A stretch of 64,000 nt of DNA from an uncultured Treponema sp. (GTDB lineage: Bacteria > Spirochaetota > Spirochaetia > Treponematales > Treponemataceae), in the NCBI GenBank assembly GCA_949299755.1, contig CASGBA010000002.1, positions 62,001 to 126,000 on the forward strand, given 5' to 3'. Position 1 is the first letter of the stretch. Each line of letters opens with the position of its first letter. Under the pieces are notes generated by a model. It saw only the letters and a program-made list of their open reading frames with translations. It was not told the origin of the DNA and did not search any database. Below are positions 1-9,152 of this stretch, one piece after another. A program made the translations under genes and the position numbers.

Positions 1-355
1 TAGCCCCGTGACAAATTGCGGAAGCCCCTTCCTGACGGGCATATTCAACAAGAATTTTTCCGATTAAAGGACGAGCGGTGGAAGTCCCGAGAAGATATTT
101 GTCCTCATAAACACAATTGGCTTTCAGCGCGGGCCAGATAAAGTCCGTGATGTATTCTTCACGCGCATCAACGATATAACAGGCCGACGCGCCTGTTTTC
201 AGGGCGCGTTCCTTTATTTTCGCCCAGTCTTCTTTCTGGCCGAGATCAATGCAAACGGCGATTACATCGTAATCATAATTTTCCTTAAGCCAAGGGATAA
301 TAACAGTCGTATCAAGCCCACCTGAATACGATAAAATGACTTTCTCTCTCCCCAT
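1..355 (-). CDS. argG: Argininosuccinate synthase, N-terminal part (cut by window edge)
   Basis: This would make argininosuccinate from citrulline, aspartate and ATP, the seventh step of arginine synthesis in the cytosol. Translating the minus strand from the ATG at 353-355 gives [19 protein letters not shown], which carries the PP-loop SGGLDT of N-type ATP pyrophosphatases. It continues through a DLGQKEDW segment and a GTSTARPLI segment, both typical of ArgG. About 118 codons are present and the frame runs off the left edge without a stop. A strong ribosome site (AGGAGG, 361-366 on the plus map) sits seven bases ahead of the ATG and fixes the start. Other arginine genes (argD, argB, argJ) lie just upstream on the same strand, separated by an antiporter gene. 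Confidence 0.93.
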   Translation of the reverse strand, partial: MGREKVILSYSGGLDTTVIIPWLKENYDYDVIAVCIDLGQKEDWAKIKERALKTGASACYIVDAREEYITDFIWPALKANCVYEDKYLLGTSTARPLIGKILVEYARQEGASAICHGA

Positions 356-381
356 AGGAACCTCCTGTATTTCCGGCACAC

Positions 382-411
382 ATGGTACACCGAAAAAGAC
401 TTTTAATGCAA
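382..411 (-). promoter_or_regulatory. Candidate promoter for argG
   Basis: On the minus strand a TTGCAT hexamer (406-411) and a TACCAT hexamer (382-387) are 18 bases apart, about 27 bases before the argG start codon. Both match the vegetative consensus only in part, so this is a weak prediction. It would separate argG from the antiporter gene transcribed just upstream. Confidence 0.28.
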
Positions 412-449
412 GCGGACAGACGCTGGAGCCGGAATGAAAAACCGGGGTA

Positions 450-2168
450 TCATCTTTTCTCCAAATCGGCCGCCTTTGAAGTAAGCTCGAGAACCTTCAT
501 GTGGAAGAACTTCTCTACAAGGATTGTTTCCACCAACCCAAGGAATTTTCCGGAGGATGAAACAACGGGGATGCTGTCAACCTGATAAACCCTGAAAAGC
601 TCCTTCACCTTCGACACAGGCGTATCAGGAGAACATACCACCGGGGAAGGATCCATTATGTCATACGCCAGAAGAGAGTCCGAGACAGAGCTTCCCAAGG
701 CAATCGCCTCTTTCAAGTGTTCTATCGTTATAATGCCGGAAAACCTGCCCGTAACATCCGCAACGGGACAGCTTAAAGAAGTCTGTGTTCCGAAACTTTC
801 TATAACACCGGAAAAGGGGGTTGTATCCAGAACCATTCTTCCGGCCTTGTTTTCCGGAACAATGGAGAGGACATCCTGTACCGTGCTACTACGCAGAAGG
901 TCTTCCTCAGTTATATCGAGACCAGCCTCGCCTGCCTTCGTTATTCCGTATTTAACGCAGACAGGGCCCAGCATCTGCACAATGAATGTGGTCGCCGTTA
1001 TTACAAGAGGAACCGTATTCCCCAATTCAGAACCGGCAAAAATCGTGGATGCGGAAATTGAAAGACCAATCGCAACTCCGGCCTGGCTTAAAAGGCACCA
1101 CCTCATGTATTTACGAACAGTCGCGGGGGCTCCGGTTATTTTTGCGCCGAAACTGGAACCGATTGATTTTCCGAAAGTCCTCGCAATCACGTAAATCACG
1201 GCGATGACAGCGAACAACGGGGTTATAACACGCAGATTCAGATTGGCGCCTACCAGAACAAAAAACAGAGTGTAAACAGGCGGCGTAAATTTATTTATGT
1301 TTTTAAAAAACTGCGCTGTTGAAAAGAACGCGGTGTTTACTATTAAACATCCGCAGGCCATTGCCACAAGAATTGTATCCAGGTTGAAAAAAGCGGCGGC
1401 ACCTGTTGAAACCATTATGGTTCCCAGGGAAAAACAGAGACTCCTGCCGTCATCGTTTTTTATGCGGCTCAAAATCAGATTGAGGAAAAAACCGGCAAGC
1501 ACGCCGACAGCTATCGATACAAAAATCTTATACAGAATGCCAAGCATCTGGGAACCGAAAGACACCTGCGCGGCCCCGATTAAACCTGACGCCACGGAAG
1601 AGGCCGCGGCGAAAAGAAACAAAGCGACGGCATCGTCCATCGCGACGATTCCCAGCAAAATCGTTGTAAGAGGCCCTTTGCTTCTGTTTTCCGCCAGCAC
1701 ATCGGTTGTGGCGGCAGGCGCAGTGGCAGAAGATATGGCTCCCAGGACAATACCAAGGGCAATGGAATTACGGAGTTCACCGGTGACAAAATAAGAAACG
1801 GCTGTAATCAGAATACTGACCGTAAAGAAGGGAACTATCGATTCAAAAATTAAAATCCCGAGAAACTGCCTGCCGTATTTTTTTATGACATCAAATTTCA
1901 GCTCGGCTCCGATGAGAAAACCTATAAGCGAAAGGGCAAGGCTGCTTACCGGTGTAAGACTCTGCAAAACCTCCTGCCCGAAAATACGCGCCCCGGAAAG
2001 GCCGGCAAGAATACCGGTTACGATATAACCGACAACCTGCGGCAGCTTTAATTTCTTAAAAATAAAACCGCCGGCGGATCCAAGCAGAATAATCAATCCC
2101 AAAATCAAAATTGCATTTATGGAATTAAAATCCGTAAACCTCAACGTGGAAAAATCAATAAAGTCCAT
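450..2168 (-). CDS. CPA2-type cation/proton antiporter with C-terminal CBS pair
   Basis: Predicted inner-membrane Na+/H+ or K+/H+ antiporter of the CPA2 (Kef/NapA-like) group, 572 residues. Roughly residues 15-400 form a run of hydrophobic helices with family features, such as the segment [15 protein letters not shown] after the first helix and the polar stretch [14 protein letters not shown] in mid-membrane. Residues about 430-565 form two CBS motifs (the second around [20 protein letters not shown]), which in related transporters bind adenine nucleotides and gate activity. The substrate cannot be told from sequence. The gene sits between argD and argG on the same strand, 29 bases after argD, so it is probably co-transcribed with arginine genes although no functional link is obvious. 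Confidence 0.85.
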   Translation of the reverse strand: MDFIDFSTLRFTDFNSINAILILGLIILLGSAGGFIFKKLKLPQVVGYIVTGILAGLSGARIFGQEVLQSLTPVSSLALSLIGFLIGAELKFDVIKKYGRQFLGILIFESIVPFFTVSILITAVSYFVTGELRNSIALGIVLGAISSATAPAATTDVLAENRSKGPLTTILLGIVAMDDAVALFLFAAASSVASGLIGAAQVSFGSQMLGILYKIFVSIAVGVLAGFFLNLILSRIKNDDGRSLCFSLGTIMVSTGAAAFFNLDTILVAMACGCLIVNTAFFSTAQFFKNINKFTPPVYTLFFVLVGANLNLRVITPLFAVIAVIYVIARTFGKSIGSSFGAKITGAPATVRKYMRWCLLSQAGVAIGLSISASTIFAGSELGNTVPLVITATTFIVQMLGPVCVKYGITKAGEAGLDITEEDLLRSSTVQDVLSIVPENKAGRMVLDTTPFSGVIESFGTQTSLSCPVADVTGRFSGIITIEHLKEAIALGSSVSDSLLAYDIMDPSPVVCSPDTPVSKVKELFRVYQVDSIPVVSSSGKFLGLVETILVEKFFHMKVLELTSKAADLEKR

Positions 2169-2197
2169 ACCGATAAACCCGCCTAAAATCCGTCAAA

Positions 2198-3409
2198 TCA
2201 ACTGAAGGCAGTCAAAACAGATTTCAAGATACCGAGACCTTCATCTATAAGGGAGTCTGTTATTACAAGCGGAGGAAGAAAACGGAGCGTAAATTTTCCT
2301 GCGGTGGAAATACACAAGCCTTTCGGGGCTGCCTGGAGACAGGCTTTCTGGATGGCGGCCGCGTTTCCGCAGGAACCGTCTACATCCACACCTATCATCA
2401 ATCCGCAACCGCGCACATCTTTTATACAGGGCAAATTCCAGGAACGTACCGTATTCCGTATCCGCTCCCCGACCTGCTCGACCCTGTCCATGAAACCACG
2501 GTCTTCAAGGGCTTCCAGAACCGCAAGCCCGGCGGCACATGCCAGTGGGTTTCCCCCGAAAGTGGACTGATGGTCTCCCGCAACGAAAACACCCGCCGCT
2601 TTTCCCCGGAAGAGACAGGCTCCCATGGGGATACCGCCTGCGATACCTTTTGCGAGGGTGACAACATCAGGAGACAATCCCAAGGTCTGGAAGGCAAACA
2701 AATTACCGGTACGGCCCATCCCTGTCTGGACTTCATCCATCATAAAAAGCGCGCCGCAATCCCTGGCGGCTTTTTCACAGGCGTGAGCCCAGTCCGCATC
2801 AATTAAATTCACACCGCCCTCACCCTGTATTCCCTCAATCATAACAGCACACACCGTTTCGTCAAAGGTTTTCAAAGCGTCATAATCACCGGCGGCAATA
2901 GTTTTGAATCCGGCAGGATACGGTGAAAAACAGTCAGGGTGGAACACATCCTGTCCTGTAGCGGTAAGTGTAGCCAGGGTACGGCCATGGAAGGACTTTT
3001 CCAGAGTGACTATTGTATTGCGCTCAATAACATTTGGAGTGCCTTCCCCATGAGTACGCATCCATCCGTATTTGCGGGCCAGTTTTATTGCGGCCTCATT
3101 TGCCTCAGCCCCGGAATTACCGAAAAAAACACCTTCCATTCCTGAAAGGAGCAGCAACCTGTCCGCAAATTCAATCCCCTTATCCGAATTATAATAATTG
3201 GAAATATGTATCTCTTTTTCCGCCTGCTTCTGCACAGCCTTCACGAGAGGACCGTAATTATGTCCCAGACAATTAACCCCTATCCCTGAAGTAAAATCAA
3301 TGTATTTCTTTTTATTCCTGTCGGTGAGGACAGAGCCATTACCTGAAGTAAAGACAACATCAAAACTTGAATAATTATTTACAATACGGCCATTCATTGA
3401 TTTTCCCAT
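2198..3409 (-). CDS. argD: Acetylornithine aminotransferase
   Basis: PLP-dependent class III aminotransferase that converts N-acetylglutamate semialdehyde to N-acetylornithine in arginine synthesis. The 403-residue length fits the family. Visible landmarks are the N-terminal [16 protein letters not shown] segment, [18 protein letters not shown] (PLP phosphate contact), the [14 protein letters not shown] aspartate region that holds the pyridine nitrogen, and the Schiff-base lysine in [15 protein letters not shown]. The ATG at 3409 is preceded by AAGGAAAGGA, which supports this start over the ATG four codons later. It follows argB by 50 bases on the same strand, giving the order argJ-argB-argD. 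ArgD proteins can also act on succinyldiaminopimelate, which cannot be judged here. Confidence 0.92.
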   Translation of the reverse strand: MGKSMNGRIVNNYSSFDVVFTSGNGSVLTDRNKKKYIDFTSGIGVNCLGHNYGPLVKAVQKQAEKEIHISNYYNSDKGIEFADRLLLLSGMEGVFFGNSGAEANEAAIKLARKYGWMRTHGEGTPNVIERNTIVTLEKSFHGRTLATLTATGQDVFHPDCFSPYPAGFKTIAAGDYDALKTFDETVCAVMIEGIQGEGGVNLIDADWAHACEKAARDCGALFMMDEVQTGMGRTGNLFAFQTLGLSPDVVTLAKGIAGGIPMGACLFRGKAAGVFVAGDHQSTFGGNPLACAAGLAVLEALEDRGFMDRVEQVGERIRNTVRSWNLPCIKDVRGCGLMIGVDVDGSCGNAAAIQKACLQAAPKGLCISTAGKFTLRFLPPLVITDSLIDEGLGILKSVLTAFS

Positions 3410-3459
3410 ATCCTTTCCTTCAATCCCTTCAATATAAAAATAAAAGCAGAATATTTTAT

Positions 3460-4320
3460 TTAAACAATCATTGTCCCGATGCCGCGGTCGCTGAACATTT
3501 CAATCAGCAGAGAGTGAGGAACCCGTCCGTCAATAATATGGGTTCTTGGAACACCGCCTTTAAGAGCCTCAAGGCAGCATTCGATTTTAGGAATCATCCC
3601 CGAAGAAATAACCCCGGTGGCTATCATCGAGGGAACCGCTTCCCTGGCGATACGTTTTATCAGGGAATCAGGATTGTTTATATCCCGAAGAACACCAGGA
3701 ACGTTTGTCATCTGGACGAATTTCTCCGCCCTCAACGCGACCGCGATTTTCGCCGCGGCTGTATCAGCGTTTATGTTGTAACAGCTGGGATCATCCGCCT
3801 GTCCGACAGCTACGGTTGAAACCACCGGAATAAAGCCCTGTTCCAAAAGTGAAACCAAAATTCCGGGATTGACTTCCACCACTTCACCTACAAAACCAAG
3901 GTCAACCCCTTCCCTCCGCATTTTTTTAGCCCGCATCAGACCGGAATCAACCCCGCTTAATCCGACGGCGGAACCTCCTCCCTGCAGCAGCAGTTTAACG
4001 ATTTCTTTATTGAGCTTGCCGGTTAAAACCATCTGGACCACATCCATTGTCTCGCCGTCAGTGTAACGCAGTCCGTTTATGAATTCGCTTTTTTTCCCGA
4101 TTTTTTCCAGCATGGAATTTATTTCCGGACCGCCGCCATGCACAAGCACCACATGAACCCCTATTGTGTTTAAAAGCACAATATCCTTCATAACAGCCTG
4201 CTTCAGTTCCTCGTTAAGCATGGCATTGCCGCCATACTTGACTACAACAGTCCGGCCCACATACTGCTTGAAATACGGCAGGGCTTCGGAAAGAACCTCC
4301 GCCCAATCTTTATTGTCCAT
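3460..4320 (-). CDS. argB: Acetylglutamate kinase
   Basis: Amino-acid kinase family enzyme of 286 residues that phosphorylates N-acetylglutamate, usually the feedback-controlled step of the cyclic arginine pathway. The sequence shows TVVVKYGGNAM (ATP-phosphate lysine and glycine loop), VLVHGGGPEIN, and the NINADTAAAKIAVAL segment that binds substrate near the C-terminal third. The length is typical of the bacterial enzyme. Whether it has the N-terminal kinked helix of arginine-sensitive hexameric forms is plausible (an extra leader precedes the first strand) but not certain. It lies 25 bases downstream of argJ. Confidence 0.93.
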   Translation of the reverse strand: MDNKDWAEVLSEALPYFKQYVGRTVVVKYGGNAMLNEELKQAVMKDIVLLNTIGVHVVLVHGGGPEINSMLEKIGKKSEFINGLRYTDGETMDVVQMVLTGKLNKEIVKLLLQGGGSAVGLSGVDSGLMRAKKMRREGVDLGFVGEVVEVNPGILVSLLEQGFIPVVSTVAVGQADDPSCYNINADTAAAKIAVALRAEKFVQMTNVPGVLRDINNPDSLIKRIAREAVPSMIATGVISSGMIPKIECCLEALKGGVPRTHIIDGRVPHSLLIEMFSDRGIGTMIV

Positions 4321-4345
4321 AAGTTTTATATCCTGCCTTTAGGTA

Positions 4346-5572
4346 TTAGGTGCGGTAATCGCCGTTTATTTTAACGTATTCATAAGTGAGATCACAGCCC
4401 CAAGCCTTCCCGACTCCGTGTCCGTCCTTTAAATTCACCAGAATACGCACTTCTTTTTCGTTGAGGATTTCCGAAGCCCTGTCTTCGTCAAAGGCAATCT
4501 GGCTTCCGTCCCTGCAAACCTCGATGTCCCCTGCCCTGCTTTGAAACGAAACACAAACTTTGTCCGGTGAGAATCCTGCCCCTGAATACCCCATGGCGCA
4601 GAGAATCCTTCCCCAGTTGGCGTCCCTTCCAAAAAAAGCGGCCTTGACCAGATTGGAGGAAACAACGGATTTCGCAAGAGTCCTTGCAGCACGGTCATCG
4701 GCGGCCCCGGCGACACAGCATTCAATAAGACGCTCTGCCCCTTCTCCGTCAGCGGCGATTTTCCTTGCCATCCTCTCGTTAAGCTCGGTAAGAGCCGCGC
4801 AAAAAGTCTTGTAACCGGAACCCTTATCCGAAATTTCAGGATTGCCGGCCAAACCGTTTGCCATAATGACAAGTGTATCGTTCGTACTTGTATCACCGTC
4901 AACGCTTATACAATTATAAGTTGCGGCGGCACTTTCCTTCAAAGCGGAAAAAAGCATGGCGGAAGAAATCGCGCAGTCCGTCGTTATGAATCCAAGCATT
5001 GTCCCCATGTTTATGTGAATCATACCTGACCCCTTCGCCATGGTTCCTATGGTGACTGTATGCCCGCCTATATCGACACGGATTTCATCCTCTTTATACA
5101 CAGTGTCCGTTGTAAGGATAGCTTCCCGTGCAGGAATATGCCCCTGAACGGATAAACCGGAACAAAGCTCTTTCATGCCCTTTTCCACGGCTTCAATGTT
5201 AAGTTGCTGGCCTATCACACCGGTGGAGCAGACAAGCACGTCATTCACCGGAACGGACAGCTCCTCCGAAACGCTTTTCGCCATACGCACTGCATTTTCA
5301 TAGCCCTGTTTCCCGGTACAGGCATTTGCGTTTCCGGCGTTTGCGATGACAGCCTGCGCCTTTCCGTCGGCGATATGCTCCATGGAAAGCTTTACAGGTT
5401 CAGCCTTTACCAGATTGCCGGTAAAAACCGCGGCCGCCGTGCACGGCGTTTCAGAAACTATAAGCGCAAGATCGGCGGTTTTCCTGGACTCTTTGATTCC
5501 ACACCTTATCCCGTTGGCTTTAAAACCGGCGGGAGCGGTCACCCCGCCTGATTGACTTTCCGTAACTTCCAT
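4346..5572 (-). CDS. argJ: Glutamate N-acetyltransferase/ornithine acetyltransferase
   Basis: Transfers the acetyl group from N-acetylornithine back to glutamate, so the arginine pathway here runs in its cyclic form. The frame is open to 5695, but the extra 41 codons encode an unrelated hydrophobic leader and would overlap the patatin gene. The ATG at 5572 gives MEVTESQSGGVTAPAGFKA, the normal ArgJ beginning, and leaves 22 bases after the preceding gene. With this start the autocleavage site is KGSGMIHINMGTMLGF, with Thr191 as the nucleophile that becomes the N-terminus of the beta chain. About 408 residues is normal. Bifunctional use with acetyl-CoA cannot be told from sequence. Confidence 0.9.
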   Translation of the reverse strand: MEVTESQSGGVTAPAGFKANGIRCGIKESRKTADLALIVSETPCTAAAVFTGNLVKAEPVKLSMEHIADGKAQAVIANAGNANACTGKQGYENAVRMAKSVSEELSVPVNDVLVCSTGVIGQQLNIEAVEKGMKELCSGLSVQGHIPAREAILTTDTVYKEDEIRVDIGGHTVTIGTMAKGSGMIHINMGTMLGFITTDCAISSAMLFSALKESAAATYNCISVDGDTSTNDTLVIMANGLAGNPEISDKGSGYKTFCAALTELNERMARKIAADGEGAERLIECCVAGAADDRAARTLAKSVVSSNLVKAAFFGRDANWGRILCAMGYSGAGFSPDKVCVSFQSRAGDIEVCRDGSQIAFDEDRASEILNEKEVRILVNLKDGHGVGKAWGCDLTYEYVKINGDYRT

Positions 5573-5594
5573 AGCAGTTATAATCCAACTTCTT

Positions 5595-8060
5595 TCAATA
5601 TAGGTCAATAGGTAGATGGGAATTATAAAAACCGGAGCCGATGTTGATAGAAAAAAAAGGTGAAAATTCCCCATAAATTGAATGATTAACTCCACATTTT
5701 AACACCAGCCCGAAGGCTTCCCCAAGCCGGGATCCTATGCCGGCAGAAGCATTCCAGTGAAGGACAGCGCTCCCAGGTTGAATTTTCTCCGGATCAGCCG
5801 AAGCTAATCCCACTGCCCCGGAAAGGATAACATAGACCGGCAGACGCCTGAATAATCCGTAATTACCGGCAGCGGTGAGGTTGTACTTTAATTCCATGCC
5901 CGCACCAGCCACAAGACTGCCTTTTTTTTCCTTCTCGTATATACTCAGTGGAAACAAATTGCGGAAAGAAAATTCCGGTTGGTAATACACAGGGGCCGGA
6001 CCGTCAATCTGAAATATATTGCCGAAGTTAAAATCTGTTCCAGCCTCAAAAAGGAAACCCGCTGAAAAGGATTCTCCAAGGGGAACCCAAAAAGAACCTC
6101 CCCCTTCCAAAATCATAAATTTGTTTGTATCCGTAAAATTATATAGTGAAGCCATAAAACCGGCATAAAATTCCCCGCCTTTTTCCGGCAAAATGTTGTG
6201 GTCGAGGGCGGAAATGCCGGCCCTGGTGAAAGCCAGCAGGGTCTGGGTCTTGCCGTCTCCTTCGATATCGGTATCATAAACCGATACCGCTTCAAAACTT
6301 GCGCCTGCGGCAAAAAACAACCCCTGGCATGGTTCCACCATAAAAGAAAGGCCTCCACCCGACAAGGATGTACGGTATTGCATGGCCACAGAGCTTTCGG
6401 AAACCCGCATGACATAATCATTCTTCAAATCATAGAAGGCGGACAAGGAAAATATGCTTCCAAAGGGCTGGTAAAAATACACGGAAAGCCCGGGGGCATC
6501 CATCAATTCAGCTGAAACTCCAAGCTCTGAGCGTCCGGTGGTGAGCCCCCTTAAAACGACAGAGGGAATCACATCAAGATCCCCCATCATTATCGGAGAA
6601 TATTCAAGGTTATAGGAAAAATTAAACTTCAATTCATGACCGGGAATATCCTTAGGATACAGCCGTATTAAAAGCCCATCACCATTTGCGGATGGAACCC
6701 GGAATATACGGGAATCACCGAAACGGCCGGTGGAATCCAAATCCCCGTAAATTTTCAGGCAATCCGCGGGGGAAACGGTTTTTCCGTTCACCCATTCCGT
6801 CATTTCTTTTACCAGGGCAATATCCCTTTCGGAAACATTCCCTTCCACCAGTACTGAAGAAGCGGTCCATGAAAATTTCCTGCCATTCCCATCACCGGCC
6901 ATACCCTGTGCACTGTATTGAGGCCCGGGTTTGTATGGGAATTCTTTCCGGTAAGTTTCCAAAAAGGCGCTTATGTTTTCCAGATTGTCTTTATTTTCCC
7001 TGGCAGCTACATTTCCGTATTCCAAAAGCTTCTCAGCTTTATCAAAATCAGTTATCTGCATTGTGCCGACATCAATATTTATCAGAAAATCAGCCAGAGG
7101 AGCCTGAAAATTTCCGTTTTGCTTCATTATAAAAAGAAGGGAACGTACCGCAGGATTTATCAGACTTCTGTCAACTTCATCAAAAAGATCATCTTTGGAA
7201 TTCAAGTTGACCGCGATTACAATGTCAGCTCCGTATTCCCGGGCCAATTGGACAGGCAGATTGTCAACCACACCTCCATCAACCAAAAAACGTCCGTCTT
7301 TTTCCCATGGAGAAAAAACACCGGGGAAACTCATGCTCGCCCGTATAGCTTCCGCCAAAGAACCCTTATCCAACACAACCCGCTCGCCGGTTTCCACATC
7401 CGTGGCCACACAGAAAAAAGGGCATGGTAAATCGGAAAAATCCATTTTTTCCGGATAAGGAGATGTAAGGGCATCAAAAAACCGGAGTATATTCTTGCCG
7501 GACAGGATACCTCCGGAATTATAAAAACCGTGTTTATCGAAAAAGAAACGGAGAGGATAACGGTAAAAGTCCATTTTTTCGCGGTACGTCATGTGAGCGG
7601 ACTTATTATCGTCAAAAAATAAAAGCCGCCAGTTTACGGACCGCACTATTCTTTCTATTTCGGAAGGCGTGTAACCGGCGGCATAAAAACCTCCCACAAT
7701 GGCGCCCATGCTTGTACCGCCCACAATATCCACCGGTATTCCGGCTTCTTCTATGGCTTTAAGGACACTTATGTGGGCAATACCCCGGGCCCCGCCTCCT
7801 GCCAAAACAACAGCGACCTTTGGACGGCGGCCCTCCGTATGCGGAAGATTTTCAACAGAAAAAAAAGACCCGCAATTCAGGTTCGGAACATTACCGCCCG
7901 AAAATGAAGGATTCCCCTGAGGGGGAACCATTTCTTCGCAAAAAAGGGCGACAGCCGTTATTAGAAAGCAAAGGGAAAAAAAACTTTTATTCTTTTTCCT
8001 TTGCTGTGAGATGGAACTGGAAAATCCTTTCAACATCAAGAAGAATGACAAAGGCATCAC
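5595..8060 (-). CDS. Patatin-like phospholipase with C-terminal outer-membrane barrel (type Vd-like)
   Basis: An 821-residue frame with a hydrophobic export signal near residues 27-41, a patatin domain (about 80-340), a POTRA-like linker (about 370-460) and a barrel-like C-terminal half rich in alternating aromatic strands, ending at Tyr. The patatin oxyanion loop GGGARG (88-93), nucleophile motif GTSMG (Ser117) and the DGG of FLVDGG (catalytic Asp) are all present. This matches PlpD/FplA-type type Vd secreted lipases, which sit in the outer membrane. The start is uncertain: the frame begins inside the upstream cheW, and an ATG at 8036 would also give the signal peptide. ALFC at the end of the signal could be a loose lipobox. 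It lies between chemotaxis genes and argJ. Confidence 0.85.
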   Translation of the reverse strand: MMPLSFFLMLKGFSSSISQQRKKNKSFFSLCFLITAVALFCEEMVPPQGNPSFSGGNVPNLNCGSFFSVENLPHTEGRRPKVAVVLAGGGARGIAHISVLKAIEEAGIPVDIVGGTSMGAIVGGFYAAGYTPSEIERIVRSVNWRLLFFDDNKSAHMTYREKMDFYRYPLRFFFDKHGFYNSGGILSGKNILRFFDALTSPYPEKMDFSDLPCPFFCVATDVETGERVVLDKGSLAEAIRASMSFPGVFSPWEKDGRFLVDGGVVDNLPVQLAREYGADIVIAVNLNSKDDLFDEVDRSLINPAVRSLLFIMKQNGNFQAPLADFLINIDVGTMQITDFDKAEKLLEYGNVAARENKDNLENISAFLETYRKEFPYKPGPQYSAQGMAGDGNGRKFSWTASSVLVEGNVSERDIALVKEMTEWVNGKTVSPADCLKIYGDLDSTGRFGDSRIFRVPSANGDGLLIRLYPKDIPGHELKFNFSYNLEYSPIMMGDLDVIPSVVLRGLTTGRSELGVSAELMDAPGLSVYFYQPFGSIFSLSAFYDLKNDYVMRVSESSVAMQYRTSLSGGGLSFMVEPCQGLFFAAGASFEAVSVYDTDIEGDGKTQTLLAFTRAGISALDHNILPEKGGEFYAGFMASLYNFTDTNKFMILEGGGSFWVPLGESFSAGFLFEAGTDFNFGNIFQIDGPAPVYYQPEFSFRNLFPLSIYEKEKKGSLVAGAGMELKYNLTAAGNYGLFRRLPVYVILSGAVGLASADPEKIQPGSAVLHWNASAGIGSRLGEAFGLVLKCGVNHSIYGEFSPFFSINIGSGFYNSHLPIDLY

Positions 8061-8457
8061 CTTTTTTCCCTACACCGGAAATATATTCAGCTGATATAGT
8101 ATTTCCGAACTTCGGCACAGCGTCAAGCTCCTCGGTTTTCACATCCATAACTTCTTCCACACTGTCAGCGACAGCCCCAAAAATAGTAACGTGGTTTTCA
8201 TCATTTTCCTGGGGTGTGTTCAACTCCAAAACAATGATACGGGTATTCTTTGTTACAGGAGAAACATCCAATCCGAATTTCCTGCACAAATTGATAACCT
8301 GAATTCCCTGCCCCCGGGAACTGATTAACCCTTCTATACATTCCACGGTACAAGGCAACTGCTCCGGCGCCGTATACTCCAACACTTCCTGTACATGACT
8401 TACGGGTACCGCATACAAAGTGTTATGAAGCATAAATGTCAAATATTGATTTATCAT
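7987..8457 (-). CDS. cheW: CheW coupling protein (short)
   Basis: A 156-residue single CheW domain that would link receptors to the histidine kinase CheA in the chemosensory array. It starts FMLHNTLYAVPVSHVQEVLEY, followed by the conserved RGQGIQVINLCRKFG strand and the late SGVGKKGDAFVILLDVERIF. Its ATG overlaps the TGA stop of the upstream CheW gene by four bases (ATGA), a sign of translational coupling. Its own 3' end overlaps the beginning of the patatin frame. It is the second of two adjacent cheW genes and the third CheW in the window, which suggests mixed coupling proteins in one array. Confidence 0.9.
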   Translation of the reverse strand: MINQYLTFMLHNTLYAVPVSHVQEVLEYTAPEQLPCTVECIEGLISSRGQGIQVINLCRKFGLDVSPVTKNTRIIVLELNTPQENDENHVTIFGAVADSVEEVMDVKTEELDAVPKFGNTISAEYISGVGKKGDAFVILLDVERIFQFHLTAKEKE

Positions 8458-9146
8458 AATTCCTCAAATTCCTCAGGGGCGGAATCAAGATAGTCCGGGT
8501 CATCCACCTTGTCCGCATTATCCGTATAAACCACATTCCCGGCGGTCGCCTCATTCCCGGCGGCTTCAGGATTACCAGCGGATGCTATTCCATCAGTATC
8601 AGGCATATTATCCGCGGTTTCTTCTCCGGAAACGGAATCTTTTTCGGAATCGATATCCTGCGCCCCGTTTTCAAACCGGGACGCGGCATCCTCCATCATG
8701 GAAATTTCCGAAAAGGAGAAGATCTTGTCCACGTCGAGGATGATTATGAATTTATCATCCTGCCGTCCTATACCCTGGATAAAGTCAGCGGCAGGGCTGT
8801 TCCCCAATTCAGGAGTAAGTTCGCAGCCGATTTTTTCCAGATCCAAGACTTCGTTTACTCCGTCGGCGATAGCTCCAAACACATTTTCTTCCCCATCTTC
8901 ATCATTATGGATTTCCAAAACAATGATACGGGTGGATTTATCGGGCTTCCGGTCTTCAAGACCGAAACGCCGCCGCAAATTAATAACCGAAATACTCTGA
9001 TCCCTGGAACGAATAAGACCTTCTATAACAGGGTCAGGATTGGGCAATGTTTGCGGCGGTACATAGGGAAGGACTTCCCGGACTTGAAAAACATTCACAG
9101 CGTAAATTGTGTCCGCCAAAGTAAATGTCAAGTATTGCTTCCCCAT
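8454..9146 (-). CDS. cheW: CheW coupling protein with acidic tail
   Basis: This CheW has a normal domain over residues 1-150 (FTLADTIYAVNVFQVREVLPY, RSRDQSISVINLRRRFG, IQGIGRQDDKFIIILDVDKIF). An unusual tail of about 80 residues follows, rich in Asp, Glu, Ala, Gly and Asn, with three near-repeats of the AGN type (ASAGN, EAAGN, ATAGN). The tail ends in PEEFEEL. The last residues resemble the C-terminal docking pentapeptide of chemoreceptors, and the neighbouring MCP ends in DFEEF. The role of the tail is unknown; recruitment of CheR, CheB or CheD is possible. The gene starts seven bases after the MCP stop, and the GAGGAG that encodes the MCP's Glu-Glu also serves as its ribosome site. Confidence 0.9.
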   Translation of the reverse strand: MGKQYLTFTLADTIYAVNVFQVREVLPYVPPQTLPNPDPVIEGLIRSRDQSISVINLRRRFGLEDRKPDKSTRIIVLEIHNDEDGEENVFGAIADGVNEVLDLEKIGCELTPELGNSPAADFIQGIGRQDDKFIIILDVDKIFSFSEISMMEDAASRFENGAQDIDSEKDSVSGEETADNMPDTDGIASAGNPEAAGNEATAGNVVYTDNADKVDDPDYLDSAPEEFEEL

Positions 9147-9152
9147 AACGGC

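Noticed and set aside
5573-5695. The hydrophobic 41-codon extension upstream of argJ as a membrane anchor
   Set aside because: It would overlap the patatin gene, and ArgJ is a cytosolic enzyme whose normal N-terminus starts at the ATG at 5572.
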